Source of the DNA: Mixophyes australis
Taxonomy: Eukaryota > Chordata > Amphibia > Anura > Limnodynastidae
Direction: 5' to 3'
Length of the DNA: 64,000 nucleotides
NCBI GenBank assembly: GCA_036250195.1
Contig: JAVHZZ010000003.1
Span: 39,777,835-39,841,834 of the forward strand
Part shown: piece by piece, positions 1 through 10,900 of the stretch
Position numbering within the stretch: position 1 is the stretch's first letter
Layout of the letters: each line of letters starts with the position of its first letter
Position numbers and translations under genes: made by a program
Notes under the pieces: generated by a model
Databases searched by the model: none
Told to the model about the DNA's origin: nothing
The model's input: only the letters and a program-made list of their open reading frames with translations

Positions 1-93
1 TTTTTTAGTACAGTATAGTTGTTGGAGCAGATGCACGCAGTGGAAAATGAAAATACTCCTTTTGTTAATGAATATTGCATAACTTATAGCACC

Positions 94-235
94 CAACCAT
101 CCCAATTTCAGTGGGACAGTTCCGATTTCAGGGATCTGTTCCATTGTCTTCGGGTGGAAAGATTGGGGGGGGGGGAAAGAGATTTCTAATAGGTAGCCCC
201 CCTCTGTGGGTGTGGCCATGCCCCCGTTGTGATAT
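94..235 (+). repeat. Fragment of a dispersed repeat (CCCAACTnTCCCG family)
   Basis: The stretch runs through 'cccaaccatcccaatttcag', a 'gggacagt' block and a 'gggtgtggccatgcccc' block. The same order of blocks occurs in reverse complement at 32392-32551, so this is one copy of a dispersed family. It has no coding capacity. The poly-G run near 165-175 is probably a local expansion. The transposon class is not determined. Confidence 0.5.
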
Positions 236-284
236 TTCCACTCTCCCTGTAATGCTTCCAGGGACTTTCATGTTGGGCTGTATG

Positions 285-700
285 TATAACTGAGCATTTG
301 ACAATGCTCCAGAATATACCATATATGGTCGATTGAGTTCAGACCTGGTGATGAAAAAACATAACATATGAATAATAGAATTGTCATGCTCATCAAACTA
401 TTGAGCGATCACACATGGTTTATGGATGGGGGTGTTACAATCCTGGGGAAGGATGAAATCATCTGACCATATCACTTTCCTGCACCGCTCAGTAGTCCAT
501 TGCCCCTTGGCTTTTGAGCCACTGAATATACACACAAGCATTGGCAAGTGTGATTAGCAGTTTGCGCACTGCAACCTGTCTATGATATCCTGCTCTGTGA
601 AGTTCTTTATCCTCAGAGTTCCGACATTAGCAAACTGCGCTTAGTGACTGAGCAATCACTGCTCTTTCAAAGTCATTGATGTCTCCTCTTGCAGCCATGC
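285..700 (-). pseudogene. Tc1-like transposase relic
   Basis: Read on the minus strand, an ATG at 698-696 opens with MAARGDINDFERAVIAQ, the usual N-terminus of fish and frog Tc1-like transposases (DFERG-V-I). It is followed by a GYHRQVAVRKLL-like helix-turn-helix segment and then KVIWSDD, the region of the second catalytic Asp. Near 285-350 lies SPGLNSIDHIWYILE, matching the SPDLNPIEHVW end of the DDE domain. Stops, frameshifts and an internal deletion make it clearly dead. Terminal inverted repeats were not located. Confidence 0.7.
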
Positions 701-1559
701 TAGCCATAATTATATTCAACCTGAGCAGTCCAGTCTTTTTATGCATGACCTTAATCATGCTGACATGTCATTTCCTTTAACGCATGAGACTCACCTGTGT
801 GGAAGACCATAACTCAGCATGCTTGGAGTTTACCAAAGTTTTTACATTGTATTAGGCTCCCTACCAACTGGCGACAATTTATTAAAGATAATTTAACAAG
901 TTATGCATTTGTCATTCCAAATTTAAATTAAGCTAATTAATTTTGTTCTCGCTCAGCCCTACTTGAAATGCTGTTTTTGCAACTTGCTTCCAATTAGCTT
1001 TTCTCGTGTACACACCACTATCCTTAGAATTTCACGGTAACTTATAGTGAAATTCACATTTAAACCCTTGGGCTCTTTCTGGTTTCTTTTTTTAAAAAAA
1101 TGAAGTCATGTTTTCAAGGGGAAACACAAAACCATACCTGAAAATAACATGCTCAGCACAATTTTTGATAAAGGTTACATTTGACAATGAACATTTAGCC
1201 ATAGATACTGTAGGCAACAAATAAGAATTGCAACTTATTTGACCTTACTTTTGACAAGTGACAATAACTCTTGAACTATGAAATATTGGTGTAATATTGT
1301 TGATGACTTTTCTTCTTCTTAAGGTTAATTTTTAGTTCTGAACCAAGTAGTATTTATTGTTTTGTATACACATGGTTTCAGTTTGCAAGTAAAATAAAAG
1401 CACGTTTTATGGTCTGCTCCAAATTAGTTATTTTTTTCCAGCAGTTTTATTATTATTATCTTCTCTTAGACCTTAAAACCACTCTGCTCTGAAAATCATA
1501 CAGGTGTTTTTATTTTGTGCATTTATTTTATCCTTTGTATGCTAAATGTATAACTTCTC
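701..1559. other. No recognisable feature
   Basis: AT-rich sequence with no long open frame and no repeat structure that I can match elsewhere in the window. Confidence 0.5.
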
Positions 1560-1935
1560 TCAAACACTATTTTCAGGCTCCTATTTGTGAGCACTGCTAC
1601 CCCTCCTGTTTCTGTGTGAGCAATAGCACTAGAGACTGGAGAGGGACAAAAACACTGCTACCCCTGTTTCTGTGTGAGCAATGGCACTGAGCAATGTCAC
1701 TGGAGAATGGAGAGTGACAAGAACACTGCGAGCCCTGTTTTTGTGTGAGCAATGGGGCTGGATCTCCTGGAGAGGGAGGTACTTATAGAATCCACAACTC
1801 GCGAGATCCGACGATGCGATGATGACGTTTTGCTTCATTTTCAGCTCAGAGGATGCGCAAAAGTACCGAACTGGCTCGGATCAGCTATGTTCGGGTGAGC
1901 TTGGTTTTCGTAAACCAAGTCCGAGCATCTCTAAT
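1560..1935 (+). repeat. Right-hand part of the GAGCATCTCT-ended repeat
   Basis: Contains three degenerate copies of a 'cactgctacccctcctgtttctgtgtgagcaatgg'-like unit, then a segment with 'cgcaaaagta', and ends 'ccgagcatctcta'. The same order (unit repeats, 'cgcaaaagtaca', 'tgagcatctcta') closes the longer element at 58107-59460, so this is a truncated relative in the same orientation. No coding capacity is visible. Confidence 0.55.
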
Positions 1936-2669
1936 TTAGAGTGGTAGGATACCACCAATGCAAGGATTGCATTGGATATGGAACCTAAAGGTGGGGTGGC
2001 CCGGGAAAGCCGGTCCAATGACCCCCGCTGTGCTCTTCTGAACTGAAAGTCCTAACAGGGATCATTGCCCCCAAACTTTTGCACTGGGAGCAGGAAATGC
2101 CGTGCTATGCCCCTGGGTATGAACCATACCATGTAGATTAGTGTTGTTTATTTGAACAGTGTGAAGTGATACCACACTGATACCCTGTGAAAACCTAAAT
2201 CTCCATCCTGATCCTGCAGTGATTTGTCCCTTTGGGCGCTAATGAGGGTGAACCCTCCCCCTACTTGTTTATTCAATGTCTGCTAGTAAATATTCAATTA
2301 TACTGATGTTCCTCACCCCCAAACTCAGGCATCTGGGATAGTGGCAAGTAATCCCATCCCTGTGATACATTCTATCAGCCATGACACTGGATTTCCTTAG
2401 AATACTTTGGATGCTTAATACACCTCTCCAAGAACTGGTACATTCATTTATTTTGTGAATTTATTTTAGTACAACGATGCACATATTGTTTTTCTGAGGT
2501 TTATGGCCTTTGTTCACTAAACATCATTCCATTCCATTACAAGGCATGTCAATTATTTTTTTAAATTATGTATGACATTTATTTTATAAATATTTAGATG
2601 AAACAGTTATGTGTTGGGTTAAAAACAAGATAACACCTTACACTGACAGGTACATTAGATGTGGAAAAT
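1936..2669. other. No recognisable feature
   Basis: Unclassified sequence. A G/C-richer patch around 1990-2110 has no recognisable gene or RNA structure. Confidence 0.45.
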
Positions 2670-2840
2670 GTGTCACATATAACATAACACTACAATCTGG
2701 TAGATAACATAATGACATAATGTTCTAGATTTTATTGCACATCTGGAGCAAATATGGGTCATATGCATAAGATAACACTTTACTTAGGTAGATGCACACG
2801 GCTTCTCTGTCTCCATTCAGTTCAATGTCATTTAGCTATC
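2670..2840 (+). repeat. Local duplicated segment, copy without Helitron insertion
   Basis: The sequence from 'aacataacactacaatctgg' to 'tctccattcagttcaatgtc' is paralogous to 5102-5500. There the corresponding 'aacataacactacaatcagg' and 'tctccattcagttctatgtc' are separated by an extra ~250 bp, the Helitron-like copy at 5133-5387. This copy therefore resembles an empty site. Confidence 0.55.
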
Positions 2841-2902
2841 AGATAAATACATATGTAAATTATGTCAAATGTTTAACTAAACTCTACATTCTTATAGATA
2901 AC

Positions 2903-3530
2903 ACAAGTTAACCCGTGCATGATACTCATGCATTCTAGTCAAATCAAGCTACTTAAGGTGTTAAAAAGGTTCTTGTCATGCATTTGGGCCATAGCCCAGG
3001 CCTCCTCAGGGGAAGAGCGTTACTTCCCGACGTAAGCGCCCTTTTTTAACGTGGTTTTGTCCACATGTCACCACCTCATCATTCTTCTCCATCACCTCAT
3101 CCTTCATTTTCATCGCCACATCTATCCAGATGTCTATCCAGACACAGGGATCTCTCTCAGCGGTCCTGAGTATCACACTCCTCTCACTCTGTCACCCCCG
3201 GCAACCACCAACCACTCCCCACTGTCACCCCCGGCAACCACCAACCACTCCCAACTGTCACTTCTCCTTCAAGAAATATATATATATATTTTTAAAATCT
3301 TTATAAACACTTTTAACAATTAATAAATTAAATTAACAAATTAAAACATCTTAGTATACCAAATTTCAGCCCTTTCTGAATTTTTTTTTCCACACACACT
3401 AAGAATTTAGTAGGTCAGTGTATAACTCCGCCCAGCAGGTGGCGCTGCAGCTTGGTTTTATTTTTTCCACACACACACACAGACAGACTAATACACGCCA
3501 CTAGACATTTATATTATAGATACTGTAATG
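2903..3530 (-). mobile_element. Non-autonomous Helitron/Helentron-like element, full copy
   Basis: Minus-strand copy of the element also present at 5133-5387 and 54715-55319. Its 3' end (here on the left) carries a perfect 6-bp hairpin with a 3-base loop (GCATGA-gta-TCATGC in element orientation), about 14 bases before the end, and there are no terminal inverted repeats. Internal landmarks are 'caggtggcgctgcagcttgg' and duplicated 'cacccccggcaaccaccaac' units. The 3' hairpin and lack of inverted repeats suggest Helitron or Helentron ancestry, but a canonical TC...CTRR pair is not seen, so the class is tentative. An incidental 90-codon frame inside is not a gene. Confidence 0.5.
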
Positions 3531-3539
3531 TTTTACTAT

Positions 3540-3660
3540 ATTGTAATGTATGTCCAGAGAAAAGATGTGTCATATGTATAACACAATTACTACTACTGCT
3601 ACCACTACTACTTCAGTTCAGTTCAATTTAACTAGATACAATAGGTAGGGAAAATGCATC
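3540..3660 (+). repeat. Third copy of the local duplicated segment
   Basis: 'actgtaatgttttactatattgtaatg' through 'gatgtgtcatatg' and 'cagttcagttcaat' aligns with the sequence right of the Helitron-like copy at 5387-5500. It lies directly right of the copy at 2903-3530. Confidence 0.4.
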
Positions 3661-3664
3661 CTAA

Positions 3665-4378
3665 TCATGATTTATTGGTAAGGTGCAACAAAATTCCCAC
3701 CTTGACCTGCGTTGCCGGGCCGCTTCACCTCTGGGCCCCATATCTGCTGCACCTTCTTCACCCCCTATTGTTACGCTCCTTGAGAGACACAGATATAGAT
3801 AGGTATAGATGTTGGCAGCATGCCTGGTAAAGAAACTGCTACGGTCACTGAAGGCAGCTATCAATCAGGGTTGAGCAGGCCTTCCTGAGGCGATGAGTCT
3901 AGAGGACCCTCTGGTCTTCACCAAAAACCGCTGCAAGGCAGGGTAGATTTTGCTGCGGGGAGTCCGCAGGTCGCCCCCTGATGTGATACAGGGTAGATGG
4001 ATGGATGCAGCTGGATGAACACAGGCAGGTACAGAGGTTGTGGTCAATATATCAAGCCAGGTCTGATACACTCTGAGCCGAGAACAAACCTGAAAGCGAG
4101 GTCAGTGATCAAGCCAGGTTGGGTGCACACTGAAGTAAGCAGCACAAGGGTTAATCCAGAAAATGTAGTCAGACAAGACGGGAGAAATTCAGTAGGAGTC
4201 GAGAACCAGAAAGCACAGCAGGAGCCAGAAACAGGGGTTAGCAACCTGTTGAACTGACACAGACAGAGTATCATCTTGTATATTGCCCAGTGTCACATAA
4301 TCGTAGCGCCAAGCCAGAAGTAAACAAGAGAGTGCTGTGATTAGGAGCGTGAAGCAAGTAAGTTCCTTACAGAAACCA
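3665..4378 (-). repeat. LTR-like block, probably minus-strand solo LTR
   Basis: Read on the minus strand, the block begins TGTAAGGAACTTAC, passes an AATATACAAG promoter-like motif near 4285 and then a long C/T-rich segment of short Trp/Cys-poor open frames, ending near GGAGCGTAACA at 3773 or beyond. This is the layout of the better-defined solo LTRs at 14176, 31733 and 48504. I could not find a 5-bp target duplication, so the ends are approximate and the call is by resemblance. Confidence 0.4.
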
Positions 4379-5097
4379 GGTCTAAATGGAAGTACCAGGC
4401 TTGTTGGGGCCTAGGTTTGCTCCATGATAGAGTTGACATGGCCAGGCATTAATTTAGGCACCAACACTATGGACTTTGCAGGCAACATTGCTGAAGGGGA
4501 TACTCGGACAGCAGGATTTGCTGGAGCAAGAATCTAGGTAAAGCAGGGCACGACACTGCGAACCTGATGCTGGGTCTTGAAATAGGGAAGGCCCTGTTGG
4601 AGCAGATCACCACTTCATGGTCCGCAGGATGTAGGGAGATTTTACCATTCACTCTACACAGAATACAGGCCTGTCAGATGGTACACAATGGTCAGGCTTA
4701 CATAGGTGGACCAGGTTCAGCTTTCACATCATTGAGGAGGACAGTGGAAGCTGTTGCACTCCCAAAGAATCAGCAGAAACAACTGGTTGAGGAAGGAGCC
4801 TGAGGAGAGGAGAAAAGGTTGAGCAGTGGAGAGGGGGATAGGTCACAGGATAGGTCAGAGGAAACTGCAGTCAAGCAGTAACATCAGGAATGAGAGGATA
4901 GCCTCAAGGTCTAGGTCCCAGTTATCTGAGACATGCTGTCAGGAAGGCAGACAGGAAGCTCTGATTTCAGACATATTGCCAGTGTGACCATTAGCTTAGC
5001 ATGTAGTGGACAGGGGAAACCACATAGAGGTCGACAGGTAAGGTAAGTGGTGGCACAGTGAGTAAATAACCTTTCTCAATAGGCATCTTCAGAGTTA
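4379..5097. other. No recognisable feature
   Basis: G/A-rich unique-looking sequence. A 78-codon frame at 4567-4803 has no recognisable family. Confidence 0.4.
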
Positions 5098-5505
5098 TAC
5101 GTATAACATAACACTACAATCAGGTAGACAATATCTACTATATAAATGCCTAGTGGCGTGTGTGTGAAAAAAAACAAACCAAGCTGCAGCGCCACCTGCT
5201 GGGCAGAGTTATACACTGACCTATATATTTCTTGAAGGAGAAGTGACAGTTGGGAGTGGTTGGTGGTTGCCGGGGGTGACAGTGGGGAGTTTTTAACACC
5301 TTAAGTAGCATGACAAGAACCTTTTTTACACCTTAAGTAGCTTGATTTGACTAGAATGCATGAGTATCATGCACGGGTTAACTTGTACTGTATTATTGTA
5401 CTAGATTATATTGTAGAGTCTGACCTATTATTGTGGCAGGAGATAAGATGCGTCATATGCTTACACTTACACTTGTCCATCTCCATTCAGTTCTATGTCA
5501 TGGGC
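5098..5505 (+). repeat. Local duplicated segment carrying a Helitron-like insertion
   Basis: Paralogue of 2670-2840 interrupted by the element at 5133-5387. The right flank (actgtattattgtactagattatattg...) also aligns with 3531-3600, the right flank of the minus-strand element. Confidence 0.5.
5133..5387 (+). mobile_element. Helitron/Helentron-like element, internally deleted
   Basis: Starts 'tatctactatataaatgcctagtggcgtg' in the same way as the 54715 copy and ends with the GCATGA-gta-TCATGC hairpin followed by 'acgggttaacttgt'. About 350 bp of the interior is missing compared with the full copies, and the segment 'caccttaagtagc' is present twice in a row, a likely deletion or repair scar. 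Confidence 0.5.
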
Positions 5506-5510
5506 TCCAT

Positions 5511-5871
5511 AATGATTAGTGCATCTAGTTCTACAAGCTCCAGCACACTCTATCAGCATGGGCAATCTATTACCAGTGTCCCCAAAGGTTGTCCGGACTA
5601 CTTTGCACAGGTCTGGGTTGCCTAGGGGAACATGCATATTCTTGCTGTCTTGATTCTAATAAGGAAATCCTCCCCCATCCCCCACCCACAGCTGTGGCTC
5701 TCTCTGTTATAGTGTAACCAGCCCAGTCTGATATTACGCTGGTGCCACATAATTAACAAAGGCTGTAGCACTGATGCTCTTTATTAACTTATGGTGGTGA
5801 ACATTGTGTTATTTATTTATTTTTACGGCATTTCTTACAGTATCAATGGGAAACCCAGCGTTTCGACATCT
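5511..5871. other. No recognisable feature
   Basis: Unclassified sequence with no supported gene. Confidence 0.4.
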
Positions 5872-6061
5872 GGGGGTAAATGTATCATTCTCCGATTTTT
5901 TCAACTCGCCGGAAATCGGCGACTTCGCAGGTAAAATTTAAAGTGGCGATGGCTTGTAAAGGCAAGTTTGCCTTTACAAGCCATCGCCGCTTTAAATTTT
6001 CAATGCAAAGTCGCCGATTTCCAGCAAGTTGAAAAAATCGGAGGATGATACATTTACCCCC
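5872..6061. mobile_element. Palindromic MITE, family B
   Basis: Near-perfect 190-bp foldback: GGGGGTAAATGTATCA at the left and its exact complement TGATACATTTACCCCC at the right, with the arms continuing inward through 'ccgattttttcaactcgccg' and 'aagtttgcctttacaagcc' to the centre. No coding capacity. The outer flank 'cgacatctg' is also present to the left of the related copy at 19155, so the true left end may lie a few bases further out. Superfamily not determined. Confidence 0.75.
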
Positions 6062-7152
6062 TGGTGGTAGAAAATGTTTCTACATGTAAAAAATTTGAGG
6101 CAACTCTTTGGGAGATCTCAACAACCCAATGCAGTGGGTTTCCTTAAAGAGCCACGTTACATGTATATCACCATGGCACGTCTGTTGTAAATTCAATATC
6201 TGCTAAATATGTAAGCTTAACTTCTACTCATCCACAAATGCCATTATCTTGCCTATCGAAACACTTTTGGCGAAATGCAAAATTGGCGCTGACATATCGC
6301 ACAAAACACTACCAGACAGTGTTTAACGCTGTGCTTTGGTCACTTTGCATTTTTATAAATGTGGCACACTGTCCAAATAAGCCACACCCTATATTTGTGT
6401 TTGTTTGTTATTCTTTTTACATATTTCGGGTGCTACAAAAATTATACATAAAATATTCAAGAAAAACTCTAAGCTGCCATTAAATGAGTTGTTAGATACC
6501 TTAGGAATGTCATAAAACAATTGCAAAAGGTTAATAATTTTCAAGAAAATATATATTCTAATTGCATTAATGGAAGTTTTAGCTTGTCACAAAGATTTGG
6601 TTAAACCATTATAAAAAAACATTCTAAAACAACTAAATAGATCATAATCTCTAAAAATACATTATACAGCATAAATAACTTAAATCATTACTCACATATA
6701 CAGCATAGTGTGAAACCAGGAGAATACTTCAACTTGTTGTTATTAATTGCCCAAGTATCTTAAGCTAGAATTCCAATAGCATTCAAAAGAGACTCAAATG
6801 TAACCACCAAACTCACAAGCCAACAATAAAAATGGTAGTCCACTTATTCCTAACACAGATTAATATTTACCCCCACCGGGGGCATGTATGCTGCTCTGAA
6901 ATCTGGAAGTTCCATTGTTAGTAAACTGGGATATAAAGTACTTCATTGCTGGTGGTCACCAGCGTAATGTGGCATTCTTGTTATCCAACTAAAAAAAATA
7001 TTGGACCAAATTTCAAAAGGAAATAAATCAGTACTGTGAATAATTTGTCAGTTAAATATTTAAATCTTGTTTCACATTTTCAATGTCAGTTACAATAAAT
7101 ATGATTTTTATCTATTTTATTAGCCCTGTGCAGAGTTGTTCTGTTGTTTATC

Positions 7153-7156
<4 letters not shown>
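6062..7156. other. No recognisable feature
   Basis: AT-rich sequence. An 81-codon frame at 6238-6483 has no recognisable domain. Confidence 0.45.
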
Positions 7157-7204
<48 letters not shown>

Positions 7205-7208
7205 TATA
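7157..7208. repeat. (TA)n microsatellite
   Basis: About 25 uninterrupted TA dinucleotides followed by a short imperfect tail. Confidence 0.95.
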
Positions 7209-7820
7209 TTTGTAGTTGGGACCATGTTTTTTTCCTTTCATTACTACTACACTGGCATATTTGCATCGGGAGCATGTGGGCGGCAAAGAAAACAAAACCT
7301 TACTGGGAGCCACAAACCAGTGTCTAACACAGAAACAATGTGAGCCAGAGAATCTAAGGGTAGAATAAATGGTGCAGGCAACTTAGTATGCAATCAGATA
7401 AAATATATCTGTATTAGTGCCCCCTTCTATGGTTGAGCATTTGTCAACTTGTGAATTACGCCGTTTACCCCCATCCATGCTGCATATCCCTGGTGCAACT
7501 TTAAAGGGGGTAGGAATAGTACAGGGTGTTCCAACGCATCATCTTTAGTCCAGAAATCATCAAAATGCTCCATTTGCGCCCCAAAATGTCACTCTGTCTT
7601 TCTATTTACGTCAATTCATCTATCTGTAAGAATTTTATATAGGGATGTGTCTACTAAGTCTTCAATTGTTGTATACCGTGTCTTGTACACCCATGAGTTA
7701 CCCCTAAGCATGAAGATGTCAGTGCCTCCACACATAATGGAACACTGCAACATGGGTGAGCATTGTGTAGAACATGCTTACTCCATGCCAGCTCAGATTT
7801 GCCTGTAGAAGACCATACCT
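7209..7820. other. No recognisable feature
   Basis: Unclassified sequence without supported genes or repeats. Confidence 0.4.
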
Positions 7821-7940
7821 GGGGGTATATTTACTAAACTGTTGGTTTGAAAAAGTAGAGATGTTGCCTATAGCAACCAATCAGATTCTAACTGTCATTG
7901 ATTGGTTGCTGTAGGCAACATCTCCACCTTTTCAAACCCA
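7821..7940. mobile_element. Palindromic MITE, family A, right end missing
   Basis: Begins GGGGGTATATTTACTAAACT and carries the family A arm 'gttgcctatagcaaccaatc', then its inverted partner 'gattggttgctgtaggcaac'. The right terminal ~20 bp (cagtttagtaaatatacccc), present in the three complete copies, are absent. The break lies upstream of the L2 element but not obviously at its 5' end. Confidence 0.75.
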
Positions 7941-10900
7941 CACACACGTGGGCCAGGGGTGATGATATCATTACCCCTTGTGCCTTTCCCCACTGATGGC
8001 GATGGTGCATGCACAGTTAGATAAAAGGCCTCTGCCTTTTGCACTGCCTTTTGTTCTTGCTCCATTCCATTGTCCTCTCAGTCCTATCTTTTGTCTACCC
8101 CCCTCTCTCTCCCTGCTATGCCTCCCCGCTCTCGTTCCATTCCCATACTCTTTCCCCGCCCTACCGCTCCCGCTCCTCCCCGCCCTCCCCCGCGCACTGC
8201 ACATCTTGCCAACCTTATCCCCATCTCCCCCCTCTCCTCTCCCCCTTTCTCATGTGCCCTCTGGAACGCTAGATCAGTCCGCAACAAACTGACTGCTATC
8301 CACGACCTCTTCTTATCCAACTCCCTTAACCTTCTCGCCATTACTGAAACCTGGCTGTCCGACTCTGACACCGCCTCCCCCGCCGCCCTCTCCTATGGTG
8401 GCCTCTCCTTCACCCACTCCGCCAGACCTGGGGCCCGCCCAGGCGGGGGGGTGGGCTTCCTCCTATCCTCCACCTGTACTTTTCGTGTCATTCCCCCTGA
8501 ACCCTCCCTCTCCTTCTCCTCATTTGAAGCCCACTCCATCCGCCTCTTCTACCCCATCCATCTCCGTGTCACTGTCATCTACCGCCCCCCTGGCCCCACC
8601 TCCCTCTTCCTTGATAACTTTGCTGCCTGGCTTCCTCACCACCTCTCCTCCGACCTCCCCTCCATCATCCTCGGCGACTTTAACTTCCCCATGGACAACC
8701 CCACCGACCCTGCTTCCAGCAAACTGCTCACCCTCTCTTCCTCCCTAGGCCTTACCCAATGGACCTCCTCCCCCACCCACTGCCTTGGTCACTCCCTTGA
8801 TCTTGTCTTCTCCTACCTATGTAGTCTCTCTGACTTCTCCATCTCTCCCTTTCCTCTATCCGATCACCATCTCCTCTCCTTCTCTCTCTCCTCTTCTCCT
8901 GCTCCCCTCCCCCTACCCAAACCTACTCTGTCCATACGCAACCTCGACGCTCTTAACCCGTCCACTCTGTCCTCCTCTCTCGATACCCTCCTTTCTCCCC
9001 TTTCCTCCCTGGCCTGCCCCAATAAGGCGGTCTCCCTCTACAATCTCACCCTCACCTCTGCTCTGGATGCGGTCGCCCCAGCCCACTCCGTCCACCCTCG
9101 CTGCTCCAAACCCCAACCCTGGCACTCCAAATTCACCCGCTTCCTCCAAAAATGCTCCCGTACCGCTGAACGCCACTGGAGAAAATCCCGCTCCCTGGCT
9201 GACTTCCTCCACTTTAAATTCATCCTTTCATCCTACTGCTCTGCCCTCTCACTCGTGAAACGATCTTTCTTTAAATCCCTCATCTCGTCCCACTCCTCTA
9301 ACCCCCGCCGCCTCTTCGCCACTTTCAGCACTCTCCTGGCCCCACCCCCTCCTCCCACCCCCTCCTCCCTGACTGCCTCCGACTTCGCCTCCTTTTTCTC
9401 CTCTAAAATTGAGGCCATCCGACTTGAAATCTCCTCCTCCTCTCTCTCGTCCTCCCCCCCCTCTCCTCCGCCCTCCCCCCAACCACCTTCCCCTCTACTC
9501 CTTCCGCCCCACCACGGGCGAGGAAGTCCATTCTCTCATCTCATCCTCTCCCCCCTCTACCTGTCCCCTGGATCCCATTCCCTCCCACCTTCTTCGCTCC
9601 CTTTCCCCCACCACCTGCTCCCACCTCGCCCACCTCTTTAATCTTTCCCTCTCCACCGGCATCTTCCCCTTCTCATTCAAACATGCTCTCGTATCCCCCA
9701 TTCTTAAGAAACCCAATCTTGACCCCACTTCTCCCTCCAACTATCGCCCCATATCTCTCCTCCCCTTTGCCTCCAAAATTCTTGAAAGGCTTGTCTGCAG
9801 CCGTCTCTCCTCCTACCTTTCCGAGCATTCCCTCCTTGATCCTCTCCAGTCTGGCTTCCGCCCCCTTCACTCCACTGAAACTGCCCTGGCTAAAGTCACC
9901 AATGATCTCCTCTCTGCTAAAGCCAGGGGCCACTTCTACGTTCTCATCCTCCTCAATCTCTCTGCAGCCTTCGACAAAGTGGACCACCCCCTCCTCCTCC
10001 ACACCCTCCAGTCCTTTGGCCTCTCTGGCTCAGTCTTGTCCTGGTTCACCTCTTACCTTGCTGACCGTTCCTTCTCCGTCACCACCTCTGGGTCTCTCTC
10101 CCCCCCATCCACCCTTCCAGTCGGGGTCCCTCAGGGCTCTGTTCTGGGACCCTTGCTCTTCTCTTTATACACCTCTTCCCTGGGTGAACTCATCAGCTCC
10201 TACGGCCTTAACTACCACCTCTACGCCGACGACACTCAACTTTACCTCTCCTCTCCTGATCTCTCTCCCTCCCTCCTCTCTAGGGTGTCCGCCTGCCTCT
10301 CTGCCATCTCCTCCTGGATGTCCTCTCGATTCCTTAAACTAAACCTCGCCAAAACTGAACTCATAGTCTTTCCTCCGTCTCACATCCCGCCCCCTTCTGA
10401 TCTCTCTATCACTGTCGACAACACCTCTATCTCCCCTGTCCCCCAACTTCGCTGCCTTGGTGTCACCCTCGACTCCTCTCTCCCCTTTGGACCCCACATT
10501 CTCTCTCTTGCTAAATCCTGCCGCTTCCAGCTGCGTAACATCGCTCGCATCCGGCCCTTTCTCTCCCAAGATGCCACCAAATGTCTTATTCACTCTCTGA
10601 TCATTTCCCGCTTGGACTACTGTAACCTCCTCCTCACTGGCCTCCCCCAATCTCATCTTGCTCCCCTTCGATCTGTTCTTAACGCAGCCGCTAGGCTCAT
10701 CTTCCTTTCTCGCCGCTCCTCGTCGGTCTCCCCCTCTACCAATCCCTTCACTGGCTCCCCTTCCCCTTCAGAATCCTCTTCAAGCTCCTCACTCTTACAT
10801 ACAAGGCCCTTGCCAACTCCACTGCACCCTACATCTCCTCCCTCCTCTCTATTCATGCTCCTTCCCGCCCTCTCCGATCTGCCAATGACCGTCGCCTCTC

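Noticed and set aside
1990..2110. Small nuclear RNA-like segment
   Set aside because: No conserved U-snRNA motif or Sm site in the expected order could be found.
3051..3323. 90-codon frame, repeated on the opposite strand at 54939-55172
   Set aside because: Present only because both are copies of the same Helitron-like repeat; the frame ends in low-complexity A/T sequence and copy 5133 lacks it.
3695..4100. A small host gene on either strand
   Set aside because: Short overlapping frames on both strands fit LTR-like C/T-rich composition better than coding sequence.
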